From an uncultured Desulfobacteraceae bacterium (GTDB taxonomy: Bacteria; Desulfobacterota; Desulfobacteria; Desulfobacterales; Desulfatirhabdiaceae), in NCBI GenBank assembly GCA_903953895.1, contig CAJBLH010000273.1, forward strand, positions 1-35,326: a stretch of DNA of 35,326 nucleotides, in the 5' to 3' direction. The stretch's first letter is position 1, and each line of letters opens with the position of its first letter. The position numbers and the translations under genes were made by a program. Of this stretch, positions 1 through 9,463 are shown one piece after another. Below the pieces are notes generated by a model, which did not search any database, was not told the DNA's origin, and saw only the letters and a program-made list of their open reading frames with translations.

Positions 1-299
1 ATATCATTTCTAAAAATAATAGTCAACAACTGTTTGTCAATCTATTTTGTAGATTGTAAATCTTCGATCAATAGATTTGCCACTACACGCTGATATTATT
101 ACACATTCTACTTATCGTTCAGGCACTAATTATGATGATATCGAATGACGATAATATCGTCAAACAATAACATTGAATACGCTATCAAGATACAGCGAAA
201 TAGGAGGAACATAACGGATGCGAATATTGTAAGGAGGATAGAATTACTGGATACTTATGCTTATTATTTCATGCAGTTAATTTTTAGACCGCTTGATCT
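1..299. other. AT-rich non-coding stretch
   Basis: No credible gene is seen. The stretch is AT-rich. It holds a perfect palindrome (146-162) and two strong Shine-Dalgarno-like AGGAGG motifs near 202-207 and 231-237. The first is followed by an ATG at 218 that reads only four codons before a stop. This could be the regulatory region of a gene lost when the adjacent IS21-type element inserted or decayed, but that is inference. Confidence 0.5.
146..162. promoter_or_regulatory. 17-bp palindrome, operator-like
   Basis: The sequence TGACGATAATATCGTCA is a perfect inverted repeat of two 8-bp arms around one central A. It has the size and symmetry of a dimeric repressor operator. No intact gene follows on either strand within the window, so its target is unknown. 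It could serve a gene left of the window edge. Confidence 0.4.
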
Positions 300-577
300 G
301 CCGATTTCAAATCCGTAGGCCAGAGTTCAGCAAATCAGTTGACAAGACACTGGTGAACACATGCCTGGCACTGGCTGTGGGTGAGTTCCAGGTACAGCAT
401 CCTGCTGTGGCATTCAATGACGGCCAACAATAGAGCTTTCGACGGATCAAGCACCGTAGCTTAAACAACCCAGCTCGCCCCCCAGTCGATCTGGAACTGC
501 TGGCCTGCCTCGGTTTCAAAACGGATGAAAGCTCGGGGCAATTTATGCGGTCGAACTTCCGACCGATAACGCCGCGA
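300..577 (-). pseudogene. Decayed IS21-family transposase (istA) remnant
   Basis: Reading the minus strand from about 577, one frame gives RRYRSEVRPHKLPRAF followed by IRFETEAGQQFQIDWG, which resembles the region of IS21 IstA around the first catalytic Asp of the DDE core (DWG). A stop then interrupts, and the homology continues in other frames as RKLY and VIECHSRMLYLELTHSQ, again IstA-like. At least one frameshift and in-frame stops are therefore present, and only about 90 codons of a roughly 400-500-codon gene remain. No istB partner or terminal inverted repeats were recognised. The identification rests on remembered IS21 sequence patterns, not a search. Confidence 0.7.
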
Positions 578-614
578 AATTATTTTTCTGAATGTTTATA
601 GCATATTTCATTTT

Positions 615-1382
615 TTACCTCTTTCTCAGCCCTTTGATAAAATCTCCGACAGCGGTGATTCCCTCATTTTCCATGATCCGGAGGGTCTGTGTGCCGATGA
701 CGGCAATGTCCGCCTTTCCCGTGATGAAATCGACATCCGCCCTGTCTTTCACGCCGAACCCAAGGGCCAGCGGCAAATTCGTTGCGGCCCGGCACCGCTT
801 CAGATAGTCATCGAGCTGGCCTGAAAAAACGGTGTCAATACCGGTCACCCCTTTTCTGGCCACACAGTATATAAAGCCCTGAGCAACGGATGCGATGGCT
901 TTCAGGCGGTCTTGGCCGGTTGTGGGAGAAAAAATGAATATCGGGCAGAGGCCTTCTTGACCCATGGCGCGAAGGTAGTCGGCCCCTTCTTCATGCGGCA
1001 GATCCGGAACAATGGCCCCCCGCAGCCCTTCCTGAACCATTCTTCGGCTGAACCGATCCACCCCGTATTTGAACAGGATGTTGTAATAGCTCATGAACAG
1101 AAACGGAATGTCAAAGCTTCGGGTTACTTTCCGGGCGAAATCAAAGCATTTTTCAACCGTGGCGCCGCCGGCAAGGGCTTTTTGATTGGCATGAAGGATG
1201 ACGGGCCCATCAGCAATGGGCTCGGAAAAAGGAATCTGCAGCTCCATCAGGTCAACGCCGGCCCGGACCATGGTTTCAACCATGTTATAGGATGCTTCAT
1301 AAGACGGATATCCGATCACGATATGGGTCATGATCAGGATATCCCGCTGTTTCAATCTGTCCTGCAGATAAGATTCAAGCAT
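615..1382 (-). CDS. trpA: Tryptophan synthase alpha subunit
   Basis: Cleaves indole-3-glycerol phosphate to indole and glyceraldehyde 3-phosphate; indole is channelled to the beta subunit in the cytoplasmic TrpA2B2 complex. The 255-residue product has the family's usual length. The motif MELQIPFSEPIADGP carries the catalytic Glu and Asp (Glu49 and Asp60 in Salmonella numbering). The C-terminal part shows the phosphate-binding pattern ALGFGVK and the segment ADIAVIGTQTLR. The frame stays open further upstream, but family homology begins at MLESYLQ, so the ATG at 1382 was chosen. That start overlaps the trpB stop by 8 bp, which indicates translational coupling. No other trp genes are in the window. 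Confidence 0.95.
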   Translation of the reverse strand: MLESYLQDRLKQRDILIMTHIVIGYPSYEASYNMVETMVRAGVDLMELQIPFSEPIADGPVILHANQKALAGGATVEKCFDFARKVTRSFDIPFLFMSYYNILFKYGVDRFSRRMVQEGLRGAIVPDLPHEEGADYLRAMGQEGLCPIFIFSPTTGQDRLKAIASVAQGFIYCVARKGVTGIDTVFSGQLDDYLKRCRAATNLPLALGFGVKDRADVDFITGKADIAVIGTQTLRIMENEGITAVGDFIKGLRKR

Positions 1383-2601
1383 GATATTGACCTGCCTTGT
1401 GGATGATGAATGCCTGCCATTTCGGATCATCGAATGCATCGGCGATGGTGAAGATATCTTTATCACCTCTTCCGGACTGGTTGATGATGATGCAGTCCTG
1501 CGGGGAAAGGCTCGGCGCTTCCTTGAACGCCTGAACAAAGGCATGGGCCGATTCCAGCGCCGGAATCACCCCTTCAAGGCGGATTGTCAGCGAAAGCGCA
1601 TCCACCACCTCCCGGTCGGTCGCCGCCTCGAACCGCACCCGGCCCGTTTCTTTTAAATGCGCCAGAATCGGCGAAACCCCCACATAATCCAGGCCTGCAG
1701 CGACACTGTGGGTTTCTCGCATCTGGCCGTCGGCATCCTGAAGAAAATAAGTTTTATAGCCCTGGGCAACGCCGATGCTGGCATCTTTGGAGCAGAGCCT
1801 GGATGCATGCAGACCTGTTTCAAGCCCTTTTCCGCCGGCTTCAACACCTACCAGCATCACCGGATCATTCATGAATCCGCTGAAAATCCCCAAGGCATTC
1901 GAGCCGCCGCCCACACAGGCATACACGCGGGCCGGCAGCTTTTTCTCCCGCTCCAGAATCTGTATCCGGGCCTCTTGTCCGATGATGGACTGAAAATACG
2001 AAACCATCTCCGGAAAGGGATGCGGGCCGCAGGCGGTTCCCAGAACATAATGGGTGGTATCCATGTTGGCCACCCAGTCGCGAAAGGCTTCGTTGATGGC
2101 GTCTTTCAGGGTCCGGGAACCATCGGTGACGGGAATTACCTCGGCGCCCAGCCGTTCCATCCAGAAAACATTCGGCCGCTGCCGGGCCACATCCACCTCG
2201 CCCATGTAAATGGTGCAGGCAAATCCAAATTTCGCGGCCATGGTGGCGGTGGCCACCCCGTGCTGCCCGGCCCCGGTTTCTGCGATCACCCGGGTTTTTC
2301 CCATGCGTTTTACCAGGAGCCCCTGCCCCATCACGTTGTTGGCTTTGTGCGCCCCGGTGTGGTTCAGATCTTCTCGTTTGATATAGATGCGGGCGCCGCC
2401 GAAATGCCGGGTCAGATTTTCGGCAAATGTCAGGGGGGTGGGCCTGCAGGAATAGGTTGACATCAACTGCGCATATTCCGGCCAGAAAAGCGGGTCGGCC
2501 TTTGCTTTTTGAAACGTATCCACGAGTTCCTCGAAGGTGGCAACGAGAATTTCCGGCAGATAAGCGCCGCCGAATCCGTCGTAATGGCCCCTTTCAATCA
2601 T
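1375..2601 (-). CDS. trpB: Tryptophan synthase beta subunit
   Basis: PLP enzyme that condenses indole with L-serine to give L-tryptophan. At 408 residues it is the normal TrpB1 size. The PLP lysine lies in HTGAHKANN (Lys86), where most homologues read HKIN. The catalytic Glu follows in AETGAGQHGVA (about residue 108), and GGGSNALG is the cofactor phosphate loop. The start ATG at 2601 is preceded by a strong GGAGGA site about 7 bp upstream. It is the first gene of a two-gene trpBA operon, reading into trpA with an 8-bp overlap. Presence of the alpha subunit and TrpB1-type motifs argue against a stand-alone TrpB2. Confidence 0.96.
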   Translation of the reverse strand: MIERGHYDGFGGAYLPEILVATFEELVDTFQKAKADPLFWPEYAQLMSTYSCRPTPLTFAENLTRHFGGARIYIKREDLNHTGAHKANNVMGQGLLVKRMGKTRVIAETGAGQHGVATATMAAKFGFACTIYMGEVDVARQRPNVFWMERLGAEVIPVTDGSRTLKDAINEAFRDWVANMDTTHYVLGTACGPHPFPEMVSYFQSIIGQEARIQILEREKKLPARVYACVGGGSNALGIFSGFMNDPVMLVGVEAGGKGLETGLHASRLCSKDASIGVAQGYKTYFLQDADGQMRETHSVAAGLDYVGVSPILAHLKETGRVRFEAATDREVVDALSLTIRLEGVIPALESAHAFVQAFKEAPSLSPQDCIIINQSGRGDKDIFTIADAFDDPKWQAFIIHKAGQYHA

Positions 2602-2918
2602 CGCTCATTCCTCCAATGGTTTGTGAAAATACAAATTGATCGGTCCGACAGTAAAGTTCCGAAAAGATCGCATTTTCGGCCTGCGGAAAATTAAGAGACC
2701 GCCTGACACAAAGAATGGGTGTTGTCGGCAGATAAATGTCCTCGATCAACACCGGCGCAGTTTCTGCTCGGGTCAGTCGTGAAAGAAAATAAGCGCTCCG
2801 GCCCGAAAAAGGATGCTGCGGGTCGGATGTGACCGTCTCCAGCCGGATGCCAGCATTGAATCAAATCAGTAAAGTTGTCAATACAAATTGTATCACTTCT
2901 ATCTATCAAAATGGCGCA
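2602..2918 (-). other. trpBA upstream region
   Basis: This 317-bp spacer lies between the end of the acyl-CoA synthetase gene and trpB, both on the minus strand. It contains the trpB ribosome binding site (about 2608-2614) and a candidate promoter/operator near 2876-2893. No convincing coding sequence was seen, and I saw no short ORF rich in Trp codons next to a hairpin that would suggest a classical attenuator. Confidence 0.5.
2876..2893 (-). promoter_or_regulatory. Candidate promoter -35 with adjacent palindrome
   Basis: On the minus strand a consensus TTGACA (-35 type) lies at 2881-2876. Overlapping it by one base is an inverted repeat with arms ATACAA and TTGTAT around one central base (2881-2893). 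A good -10 box is not obvious at the expected spacing, so the promoter is tentative. It could drive trpBA about 275 bp downstream, or mark an operator for a regulator encoded elsewhere. Confidence 0.3.
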
Positions 2919-4484
2919 TCAAAAACTTTGTTTGCGTAGTTCAGTCTTGAGGATTTTCCCAGATCCGGTCTTCGGCAACTCCGGCACAAAAAAAATGGTC
3001 TTTGGCGTTTTGAACGAAGCCAGGCGTTCGCGGGCAAAATCGATCAGCTCTTTTTCGGTCGCCTGGCTACCTGGCTTCAGTGTCACGATGGCCTTGGGAA
3101 TTTCGCCCCATTTTTCATCAGGAACGGCAATGACCGCACACTCCAGAACAGCCGGATGCATGTAGAAAACATTTTCGACTTCCACCGAAGAGATGTTTTC
3201 CCCGCCGCTGATGATAATATCCTTGGCCCGATCCACAATCAGGATATAATTTTCGGCATCGACGGTAGCCAGATCGCCGGTATGGAAATATCCGGAGACA
3301 ATTGATTTTTCGGTTTCTTCGGGCAGTTTCCAATAGCCTTTCATCACATTGTCTCCCCGTGCGATAATCTCGCCGACGGTTTTGCCGTCATTGGGAACTT
3401 CTTTTCCTTCCGAATCCACCACCTTCAGATCCACGCCCACCACTTCCAGGCCGGTACGGGTGATATAGGCCACCTGTTCATCTTCCGGAAGATGGCCTAA
3501 CGTGTTTTTGAGATTGCCGACCGTCAACAGCGGGCAGGTTTCAGTCAGGCCATAGCCGGAAATATATCGGCATCCCAATTGCTTCATCATGCGTTTGGCA
3601 TTGGCCGGAGACATGGGTGCGCCGCCCACCATGACCCATTCCAGGGACGACAGGTCGTAGGTTTCCATTTCCGGAACATTCAAAAGAAAATTGATCATGG
3701 TCGGCACCATCATGGCGGCAGTGACCTTTTCATTCTGCATGGTTTCCAGTACGGTCTTGGGCACAAACTGTCGCTGCATCACGTGTTTTCCGCCCTGATA
3801 GGTGACGGACCAGATAAAGAAAGCATCTGCCAGATGAAAGAGCGGCGCGATGTGATGCCAGACTGTGGCATCTTCGAGTTTGAAAGAAATGATCGTGGTC
3901 AGCGCGTTGGCGTAGATGTTTCGATGGGTCAGCATGACGCCTTTGGGATTTCCGGTGGTGCCGCTGGTATAATAAAGGTTCAGCACTGCATTTTCATCAT
4001 CGCGGATGGATTCCACGGGATCGGATGCCGCCTTGCCGATCATGTCTTCATAAGTGCCGCTGATCCAGGATTCATCGGCAGGGCCCTCTGCGATGACAAA
4101 GTGTTTGACGGTTTTTATATCCGGCAGGATTCTGGAAATCATGGGTTTGAAATCGGCGTGAAAAATAATGACTTCGGCTTCCGCGTTGTTCAAAATATAG
4201 GCGTATTCGGAAGCCGAAAGGCGGATATTCAGCGGCAGCAGGACATCGCCAGTCAAGGCCATGCCGAAATACAGCTCAAGATACCGGTAAGAATTGAAAT
4301 CCAGCATGGCCACCCGTCCGCCTCGGGAAATTGCCATGGCTTGTTCTGCATGAAATACCTGGTAAACACGTTTTTCTACTTCTTTATAAGTCCATCGGAT
4401 ATCACCATCCACCACCGCTGTTTTATCCGGATACAGTTTCACCGCTCTTTTCAGAATTCGACCTGGGGTCATGGGTACATACAT
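2919..4484 (-). CDS. Class I acyl-CoA synthetase (AMP-forming fatty acid-CoA ligase)
   Basis: Activates a carboxylic acid to its acyl-CoA through an acyl-adenylate, using ATP and CoA. The 521-residue product shows the whole ANL-superfamily core: the P-loop-like YYTSGTTGNPKG (about residues 171-182), GYGLTETCP (about 320), the hinge-region YFHTGDLA, and the C-terminal catalytic lysine in KTGSGKILK (Lys510). Size and motifs fit medium/long-chain or aromatic acid ligases; the substrate cannot be read from the sequence. The start ATG at 4484 has an AAGGAGA site 8 bp upstream. It appears monocistronic between hsdR and the trp operon. In an anaerobic degrader it would feed acids into beta-oxidation. 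Confidence 0.9.
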   Translation of the reverse strand: MYVPMTPGRILKRAVKLYPDKTAVVDGDIRWTYKEVEKRVYQVFHAEQAMAISRGGRVAMLDFNSYRYLELYFGMALTGDVLLPLNIRLSASEYAYILNNAEAEVIIFHADFKPMISRILPDIKTVKHFVIAEGPADESWISGTYEDMIGKAASDPVESIRDDENAVLNLYYTSGTTGNPKGVMLTHRNIYANALTTIISFKLEDATVWHHIAPLFHLADAFFIWSVTYQGGKHVMQRQFVPKTVLETMQNEKVTAAMMVPTMINFLLNVPEMETYDLSSLEWVMVGGAPMSPANAKRMMKQLGCRYISGYGLTETCPLLTVGNLKNTLGHLPEDEQVAYITRTGLEVVGVDLKVVDSEGKEVPNDGKTVGEIIARGDNVMKGYWKLPEETEKSIVSGYFHTGDLATVDAENYILIVDRAKDIIISGGENISSVEVENVFYMHPAVLECAVIAVPDEKWGEIPKAIVTLKPGSQATEKELIDFARERLASFKTPKTIFFVPELPKTGSGKILKTELRKQSF

Positions 4485-4637
4485 GAAAATTTCTCCTTAA
4501 TATGATATAAGATTTTATTGATCCGGCAATTCACATGAAATACAGCTCAGCTTGAACAGCCGTTACACACGAAACGGAAATCGCAATCATCAGCACCTTG
4601 ATGGAAAGGAACAGCATTTCTTACTACCTGCAAACGT

Positions 4638-7600
4638 TCATACAGAATCGATCTGCACCGCTACCTGAAATTGCCCATTCATACTTTGCTGCCAGATATG
4701 CTGGTAAACCTGATTGGCTACAGCTTGTTTATCATTTTCACTGAATGGTGGACTGGGCAATGCTTCAAATAAATGGTCCAAAATCGCCACTTCCACATCG
4801 GCCTGTGTTTGCTCCTTTTCCCACCACCGATCACGCTGCCAGATGAGAACCCTCAGCGCATCAAACAGACTGATACATGTCTGTTTGACCTTTTCCCGGT
4901 CGGCCCTGGAAAGGTTCTCCTTTTGCAGCAGGCAGAACAGAGCGTATTGGTCCTCGGTCAACCCCTCCTCGGCCGCACGGCGGCTCTCGGCATCCATAGC
5001 CTTTACCAAATCCATCAGACGGGAAAACGTTTCTTCGATGGTAACCCGATCCTTGTCACAGTTGTAATCGGCAATGATATCCGAATACCGCTTGTAATAG
5101 TCCATCCGCTGTGGATTATGGGCCAGCATCTGCTGGAGTTTTTTCTCCACCACCAGTCGGATATCTTCCAATGTTGTAGCCTTTCGTTTAACTTTTTTGG
5201 CAAACTCTTCCCGCAATCTCTCCAGGTCAATTTTGCTCAGGTCAAAAAACTTTGAATCCCTCTGATCTTCACCGGGTTGAGCCGTGCGGATTGCATCCCC
5301 GACAATGCGGTGAAGTTCCTTGAGCAGCTCCGTCACATCAGCCGTATCGCGGCGCTCTTCCAGTTTTTTGTAAATCGCTTCGATATTGTCATGCCGGACG
5401 ACATAGACAAAAACAGACGGCTCCATAATCAACGATTTGAAGCGGATAAACACCTGGCGCGCCAGAATCTCGAATATTCGACGGCCTTCATCGCGGGAAG
5501 CGATCACGGATTCGGCGCCGTCCGCGATAGCCGCAATGCGGTCAAACCCCTTTGCACCTTTCAGTCGATCTGGTTCAAACCCCAACCTACGCAGGTGATT
5601 TTCGGTTTCCGTCAACGCCGACTCCAGTGCAATCACCCGATCCTCGATCGGCGCCACAATTTCCTCACCGGCGTCTGCATCGCCCAGGGCATACTGGGCC
5701 AGAGCCTCACGAAGGCTTCTGAGTATGCCGTTGTAATCCACGATCAAACCAAAATCCTTGCCCGGATACACCCGATTTGCACGGGCAATGGCCTGCATCA
5801 AGGTGTGGGCCTTCATCGGCTTGTCTATATACATGGTTGAAAGGCATTCTACATCGAAACCCGTCAGCCACATAGCGCAGACAATGGCCACCCGAAAGGG
5901 GTGATCCGGATTTTTGAAAGCCGACTCCACATCCACCCGTCTGCCGTCCGGCGTCTCGAATCCCTGTTTCATCAGCAATCGATGCGGAATGATGTCAACG
6001 CCCCATTTCAGGAAATCCGCAACTTCGTTCTGGCCTTCGCTGACGATGATCGCAATGCCGCCCAAGGTTTCTTCCATCCATCGGGCCTGTCCTTTTAACC
6101 ACGCCAGATTTTTTTGTGATAAGTTACGTTCGTCTGCATTTGAACAGGCTGACACCCCTGCTTCCAATCGGGAAATTTCTTCTTTAACCACCTGCAGATT
6201 TTCTCGCCACCTCCGTATGATCTGCTGATACATCCGGGCACAGGTGATTTTATCGATGCACACCAGCATGGATTTCCCGGATTCCCAGCGTGTGGCGCAG
6301 TGTTCCACGAAATCAACGGCAATTTTATCGAGCCGTTCATCAGCGGTGATAACCTCGTAATCCTTGCCCAGGAGCTTTTCAAGCAACATTTCCTGATCCG
6401 GATCAAATTCAGCCTGTTCAATGGCATCGGCGATACGGTCGTTCAGATCGAGCCGAGTAATGCCCAGTTTCTCACCGCGATTTTCATAGACCAGCTTCAC
6501 GGTTGCCCCGTCTTCTTCAGACCGTTTGAAGTCGTAGCACGAGACATAGCCGCCGAAGATACGTCGGGTCATGTGATCGTTTTTGAAAAGCGGGGTACCT
6601 GTAAAACCGATAAACGAGGCATTGGGCAGTGCCAGCCGCATATTGCGCGCCAACTTTCCTGCCTGGGTGCGATGGGCTTCATCCGATATCACGATGATGT
6701 CATCACGGGGACTGTAAGGATTTTTCGCATCCACTTCCTGATTGAATTTATGGATGAGACTGAAGATATACCGGTGATTCTCTTTCAGTACCCGTTTCAG
6801 TTCTTCGCCGGTGGATGCACGGGGGGTCTTGTCATCGGTTATACCGCAACCGACAAATGTCCGAAATATCTGGCTGTCCAGATCATTGCGATCCGTCATT
6901 ATCAGAAAAGTGTACTTGGCTGAAAGCTGCCGGCGCACCTTTTCCGCAAAAAACAGCATCGAATATGATTTGCCGCTGCCCTGTGTATGCCAGAAGACAC
7001 CCAGTTTGCCAAGTTTAGAATGCGCCAGTTCGATGATTTCCAACGGTTGCGGTAAGCGCTCAGCCTCATGACTCTTTTTTGTCGCCCAAAATTTCCGATT
7101 CGGGTCATCTGGCGGGCTTTCAGCCGCCAGCGGCAAATCATCAGCGGAATTACTGACCAGCCTTTCCGGGATATTCTCGAACACTACCCCATTCGTTTCG
7201 ACCGGCCTCTCGATGATACGAGAGATGTAACGTTTCTCCGGTGGGAATTGCTTGCACAACTCCCCCTGCCGCGCCACCGAAGCCAGGGCATTGTTGACAC
7301 CCAACACCTGATGATTTCTGGCCACCACCTTGCGGGGCTGACCGGGCTTGCTGGTATCGAAGAGAATAAAATTCTCGACAATATCCAGCAACCGGGCGTG
7401 CTCCAGCATTCCGTTAAGCAGCACTTCGGCTTCTACACTGCCCTGATCGCTTTCTTTCAACCGTTTCCACTCGGCAAAATGCTCCCACCGGCTGGTGATC
7501 GTTCCATACCGGGCGCGATGTCCATTGCTGACGATGAGAAAAGCGTTATGGTGAAAAGCATGGGCGATGACATGCGCATCGAGATAGTCACGCAGATTGC

Positions 7601-8165
7601 CGTCAAACCCGGAGCGGATATTATTGTAAACCGCCTTCAATTCGATAAACACCAGGGGCAGACCGTTGACGAAGCATACCAGATCGGCCCTTCGGTTGTA
7701 GCCTGGCGTTCGAAGTCCCGTCAATTTCAGTTCCCGGACGGCCAGAAAACGATTGTTCGGCTTTCCGCCCGGCCCTTTTCCGTTGCAAAAATCGATGACC
7801 CGCGCCCGCACCTGTCGCAGTACACCTTGATTGTCATGATAATCCACCGGCGCCCCATCCCGAATGAACCGGTAGAAATCCTGATTGTGCTGGAACAACG
7901 TGCGGGTAAAATCGTGCCGGGTCATCTTTTTCATGGCATCGGTGACGGCAGAGTCCGGCAATAGCGGATTTATCCGCGCAATCGCTGCGCGCAGATCACG
8001 GGTAAGCACGACATCGCGCGGGTCTGTTCGGCCTAACGTGCCATCTTGCCCGAAGATTTCATTGTTCCAGGCATAAACACTTTCCCAACCGAGTTTCATT
8101 TTCAGATGGTCGGCAAATGTTTCCTGCACCAACCGGTCTTCGCTGTTGATGTTGGTATAGGCCAT
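4638..8165 (-). CDS. hsdR: Type I restriction enzyme, R subunit
   Basis: ATP-dependent DNA translocase and endonuclease of the HsdR2M2S complex. The 1175-residue protein begins with a PD-(D/E)xK nuclease domain: Asp161 in RRADLVCF and Glu175/Lys177 in FIELKA. It continues with a superfamily 2 motor having Walker A HTQGSGKS (Lys399) and the DEAH box VISDEAHRT (about 495-498), with SFIGFTGTPLF as motif III and QAIARANR as motif VI. A long helical C-terminal part (beyond about 850) probably contacts the methylase core. All key residues are present, so it looks active. It starts 14 bp after hsdS and is the last gene of hsdM-hsdS-hsdR. Confidence 0.96.
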   Translation of the reverse strand: MAYTNINSEDRLVQETFADHLKMKLGWESVYAWNNEIFGQDGTLGRTDPRDVVLTRDLRAAIARINPLLPDSAVTDAMKKMTRHDFTRTLFQHNQDFYRFIRDGAPVDYHDNQGVLRQVRARVIDFCNGKGPGGKPNNRFLAVRELKLTGLRTPGYNRRADLVCFVNGLPLVFIELKAVYNNIRSGFDGNLRDYLDAHVIAHAFHHNAFLIVSNGHRARYGTITSRWEHFAEWKRLKESDQGSVEAEVLLNGMLEHARLLDIVENFILFDTSKPGQPRKVVARNHQVLGVNNALASVARQGELCKQFPPEKRYISRIIERPVETNGVVFENIPERLVSNSADDLPLAAESPPDDPNRKFWATKKSHEAERLPQPLEIIELAHSKLGKLGVFWHTQGSGKSYSMLFFAEKVRRQLSAKYTFLIMTDRNDLDSQIFRTFVGCGITDDKTPRASTGEELKRVLKENHRYIFSLIHKFNQEVDAKNPYSPRDDIIVISDEAHRTQAGKLARNMRLALPNASFIGFTGTPLFKNDHMTRRIFGGYVSCYDFKRSEEDGATVKLVYENRGEKLGITRLDLNDRIADAIEQAEFDPDQEMLLEKLLGKDYEVITADERLDKIAVDFVEHCATRWESGKSMLVCIDKITCARMYQQIIRRWRENLQVVKEEISRLEAGVSACSNADERNLSQKNLAWLKGQARWMEETLGGIAIIVSEGQNEVADFLKWGVDIIPHRLLMKQGFETPDGRRVDVESAFKNPDHPFRVAIVCAMWLTGFDVECLSTMYIDKPMKAHTLMQAIARANRVYPGKDFGLIVDYNGILRSLREALAQYALGDADAGEEIVAPIEDRVIALESALTETENHLRRLGFEPDRLKGAKGFDRIAAIADGAESVIASRDEGRRIFEILARQVFIRFKSLIMEPSVFVYVVRHDNIEAIYKKLEERRDTADVTELLKELHRIVGDAIRTAQPGEDQRDSKFFDLSKIDLERLREEFAKKVKRKATTLEDIRLVVEKKLQQMLAHNPQRMDYYKRYSDIIADYNCDKDRVTIEETFSRLMDLVKAMDAESRRAAEEGLTEDQYALFCLLQKENLSRADREKVKQTCISLFDALRVLIWQRDRWWEKEQTQADVEVAILDHLFEALPSPPFSENDKQAVANQVYQHIWQQSMNGQFQVAVQIDSV

Positions 8166-8179
8166 GATTCAGTTGATCC

Positions 8180-9394
8180 TCATACGGCAATTTCTCCGTT
8201 CATGAGTCGAGGTAGAAGCAGGTCGCGGGCGGCGCGGAGTTTTTGGTTTTGGAGGAAAAGTAGTCGAATTTCATCGTCAATAGGCAAAGACATCTCCTCG
8301 AATTTATCTGCCATGCTTGTTGGCGGGGTTAAAAGTTTCTGGCTACTAAATTCACGCATTGTAACAGATGCAAATATTGCTCCTGTACCAATAAGGTCTT
8401 CTTTAAAGAAATGGTTTCGAAGTTGATAAAATAATAGCGACTGATGTCTGGTGCTGCTGTTTAAAGAAGATAGGCCTCTTCCGATTACAATCTTTTCAAG
8501 GGTGATATTCAATTTTCCCACTGGAGCTCGAACACTACACAGTATATCGCCAGCAATTGCAATTCGATTTACTGCGGTAGTAAAGATACGATTATTGACA
8601 AAACGGTCACCGAAGTTAGCAACACCTTGGTGAAAAGGAATTCCTTCACCAACATCATTATAAAACCTTGATTCAGGGCTTTGCCCCATCGTAATAACGG
8701 CTAATTCACCAAGCGTTTTTTTCTCCCACCCTTTTGGAACGCCATCAATTATTCGGGTGTGTTCATAACCGGGAAAACGGAGATGAACAAACCACTCCTG
8801 GTACAGCAGGCGCGCCGCCTCTTCCAGCAGGGTCATCCTACGACGGTTGTTCTCGATTAGGTCGTCATATGTGGATATGATCGATGCAATTATCTTTTGA
8901 ATTTCTAATGGTGGAAGTGGAATGGGAAGACTTTTTAGCGTTCCCAAATTAATGAGAGGAATGGAACAGCCCCTGTTTTGATTTATGAGATATTGCCTCA
9001 TATATTCAGTTGTGAACCATAGAAAGAGGAATAAAGGGAAAACTTTGCCCACGTCGCAACGAAAACGGAGCTGTTTATTTGAAATAATGTAACGCTCAAA
9101 GCGAGTATCTGGCGGTATAATACCAACTTGGCCAATCGTTCCTGCTGCCGTAAAAATCAAATCATCTACAACGGCCTGGCAATTTTTAAATTCATGCGCC
9201 TTTTCTTCTGTTAAAAAAACAAAGCCATCATCAATGAATCTACGATCGCCGAATGTAAGGTTGTTCCCACGAATCACAGGAACACCTTCATCAACAAAAA
9301 AACGGCTTCCGATGTTTGAACCGAATGGACCTGATACAATTGCCCCTTTTCCTGGCAGAGCCACATCTTGAAGATTGACAAATGGCCATTTCAT
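8180..9394 (-). CDS. hsdS: Type I restriction enzyme, specificity subunit
   Basis: Determines the bipartite DNA target of the HsdMS methylase and HsdRMS nuclease. The 404 residues contain two target-recognition domains (roughly 1-140 and 205-360). Each is followed by a conserved helical spacer; the first is clear as PIPLPPLEIQKIIASIIS then YDDLIENNRRRMTLLEEAARLLYQEWF. The second repeat ends with QNQKLRAARDLLLPRLMNGEIAV. By eye the gene is more AT-rich than hsdM and hsdR, as expected when recognition domains are exchanged horizontally. It sits 69 bp downstream of hsdM and 14 bp upstream of hsdR. No frameshift is seen. Confidence 0.93.
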   Translation of the reverse strand: MKWPFVNLQDVALPGKGAIVSGPFGSNIGSRFFVDEGVPVIRGNNLTFGDRRFIDDGFVFLTEEKAHEFKNCQAVVDDLIFTAAGTIGQVGIIPPDTRFERYIISNKQLRFRCDVGKVFPLFLFLWFTTEYMRQYLINQNRGCSIPLINLGTLKSLPIPLPPLEIQKIIASIISTYDDLIENNRRRMTLLEEAARLLYQEWFVHLRFPGYEHTRIIDGVPKGWEKKTLGELAVITMGQSPESRFYNDVGEGIPFHQGVANFGDRFVNNRIFTTAVNRIAIAGDILCSVRAPVGKLNITLEKIVIGRGLSSLNSSTRHQSLLFYQLRNHFFKEDLIGTGAIFASVTMREFSSQKLLTPPTSMADKFEEMSLPIDDEIRLLFLQNQKLRAARDLLLPRLMNGEIAV

Positions 9395-9463
9395 ACCGCC
9401 ATCACCTCTATTTTCTTAAATACATGGTGGCTGTAAAGTTGTTTTCTGATTCAGATAGACTAT

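Noticed and set aside
1657-2460. 267-codon plus-strand ORF
   Set aside because: Antisense shadow of trpB.
2691-2909. 72-codon minus-strand ORF upstream of trpB, considered as a trp leader
   Set aside because: It has no run of Trp codons, and I saw no alternative hairpins followed by a T-tract.
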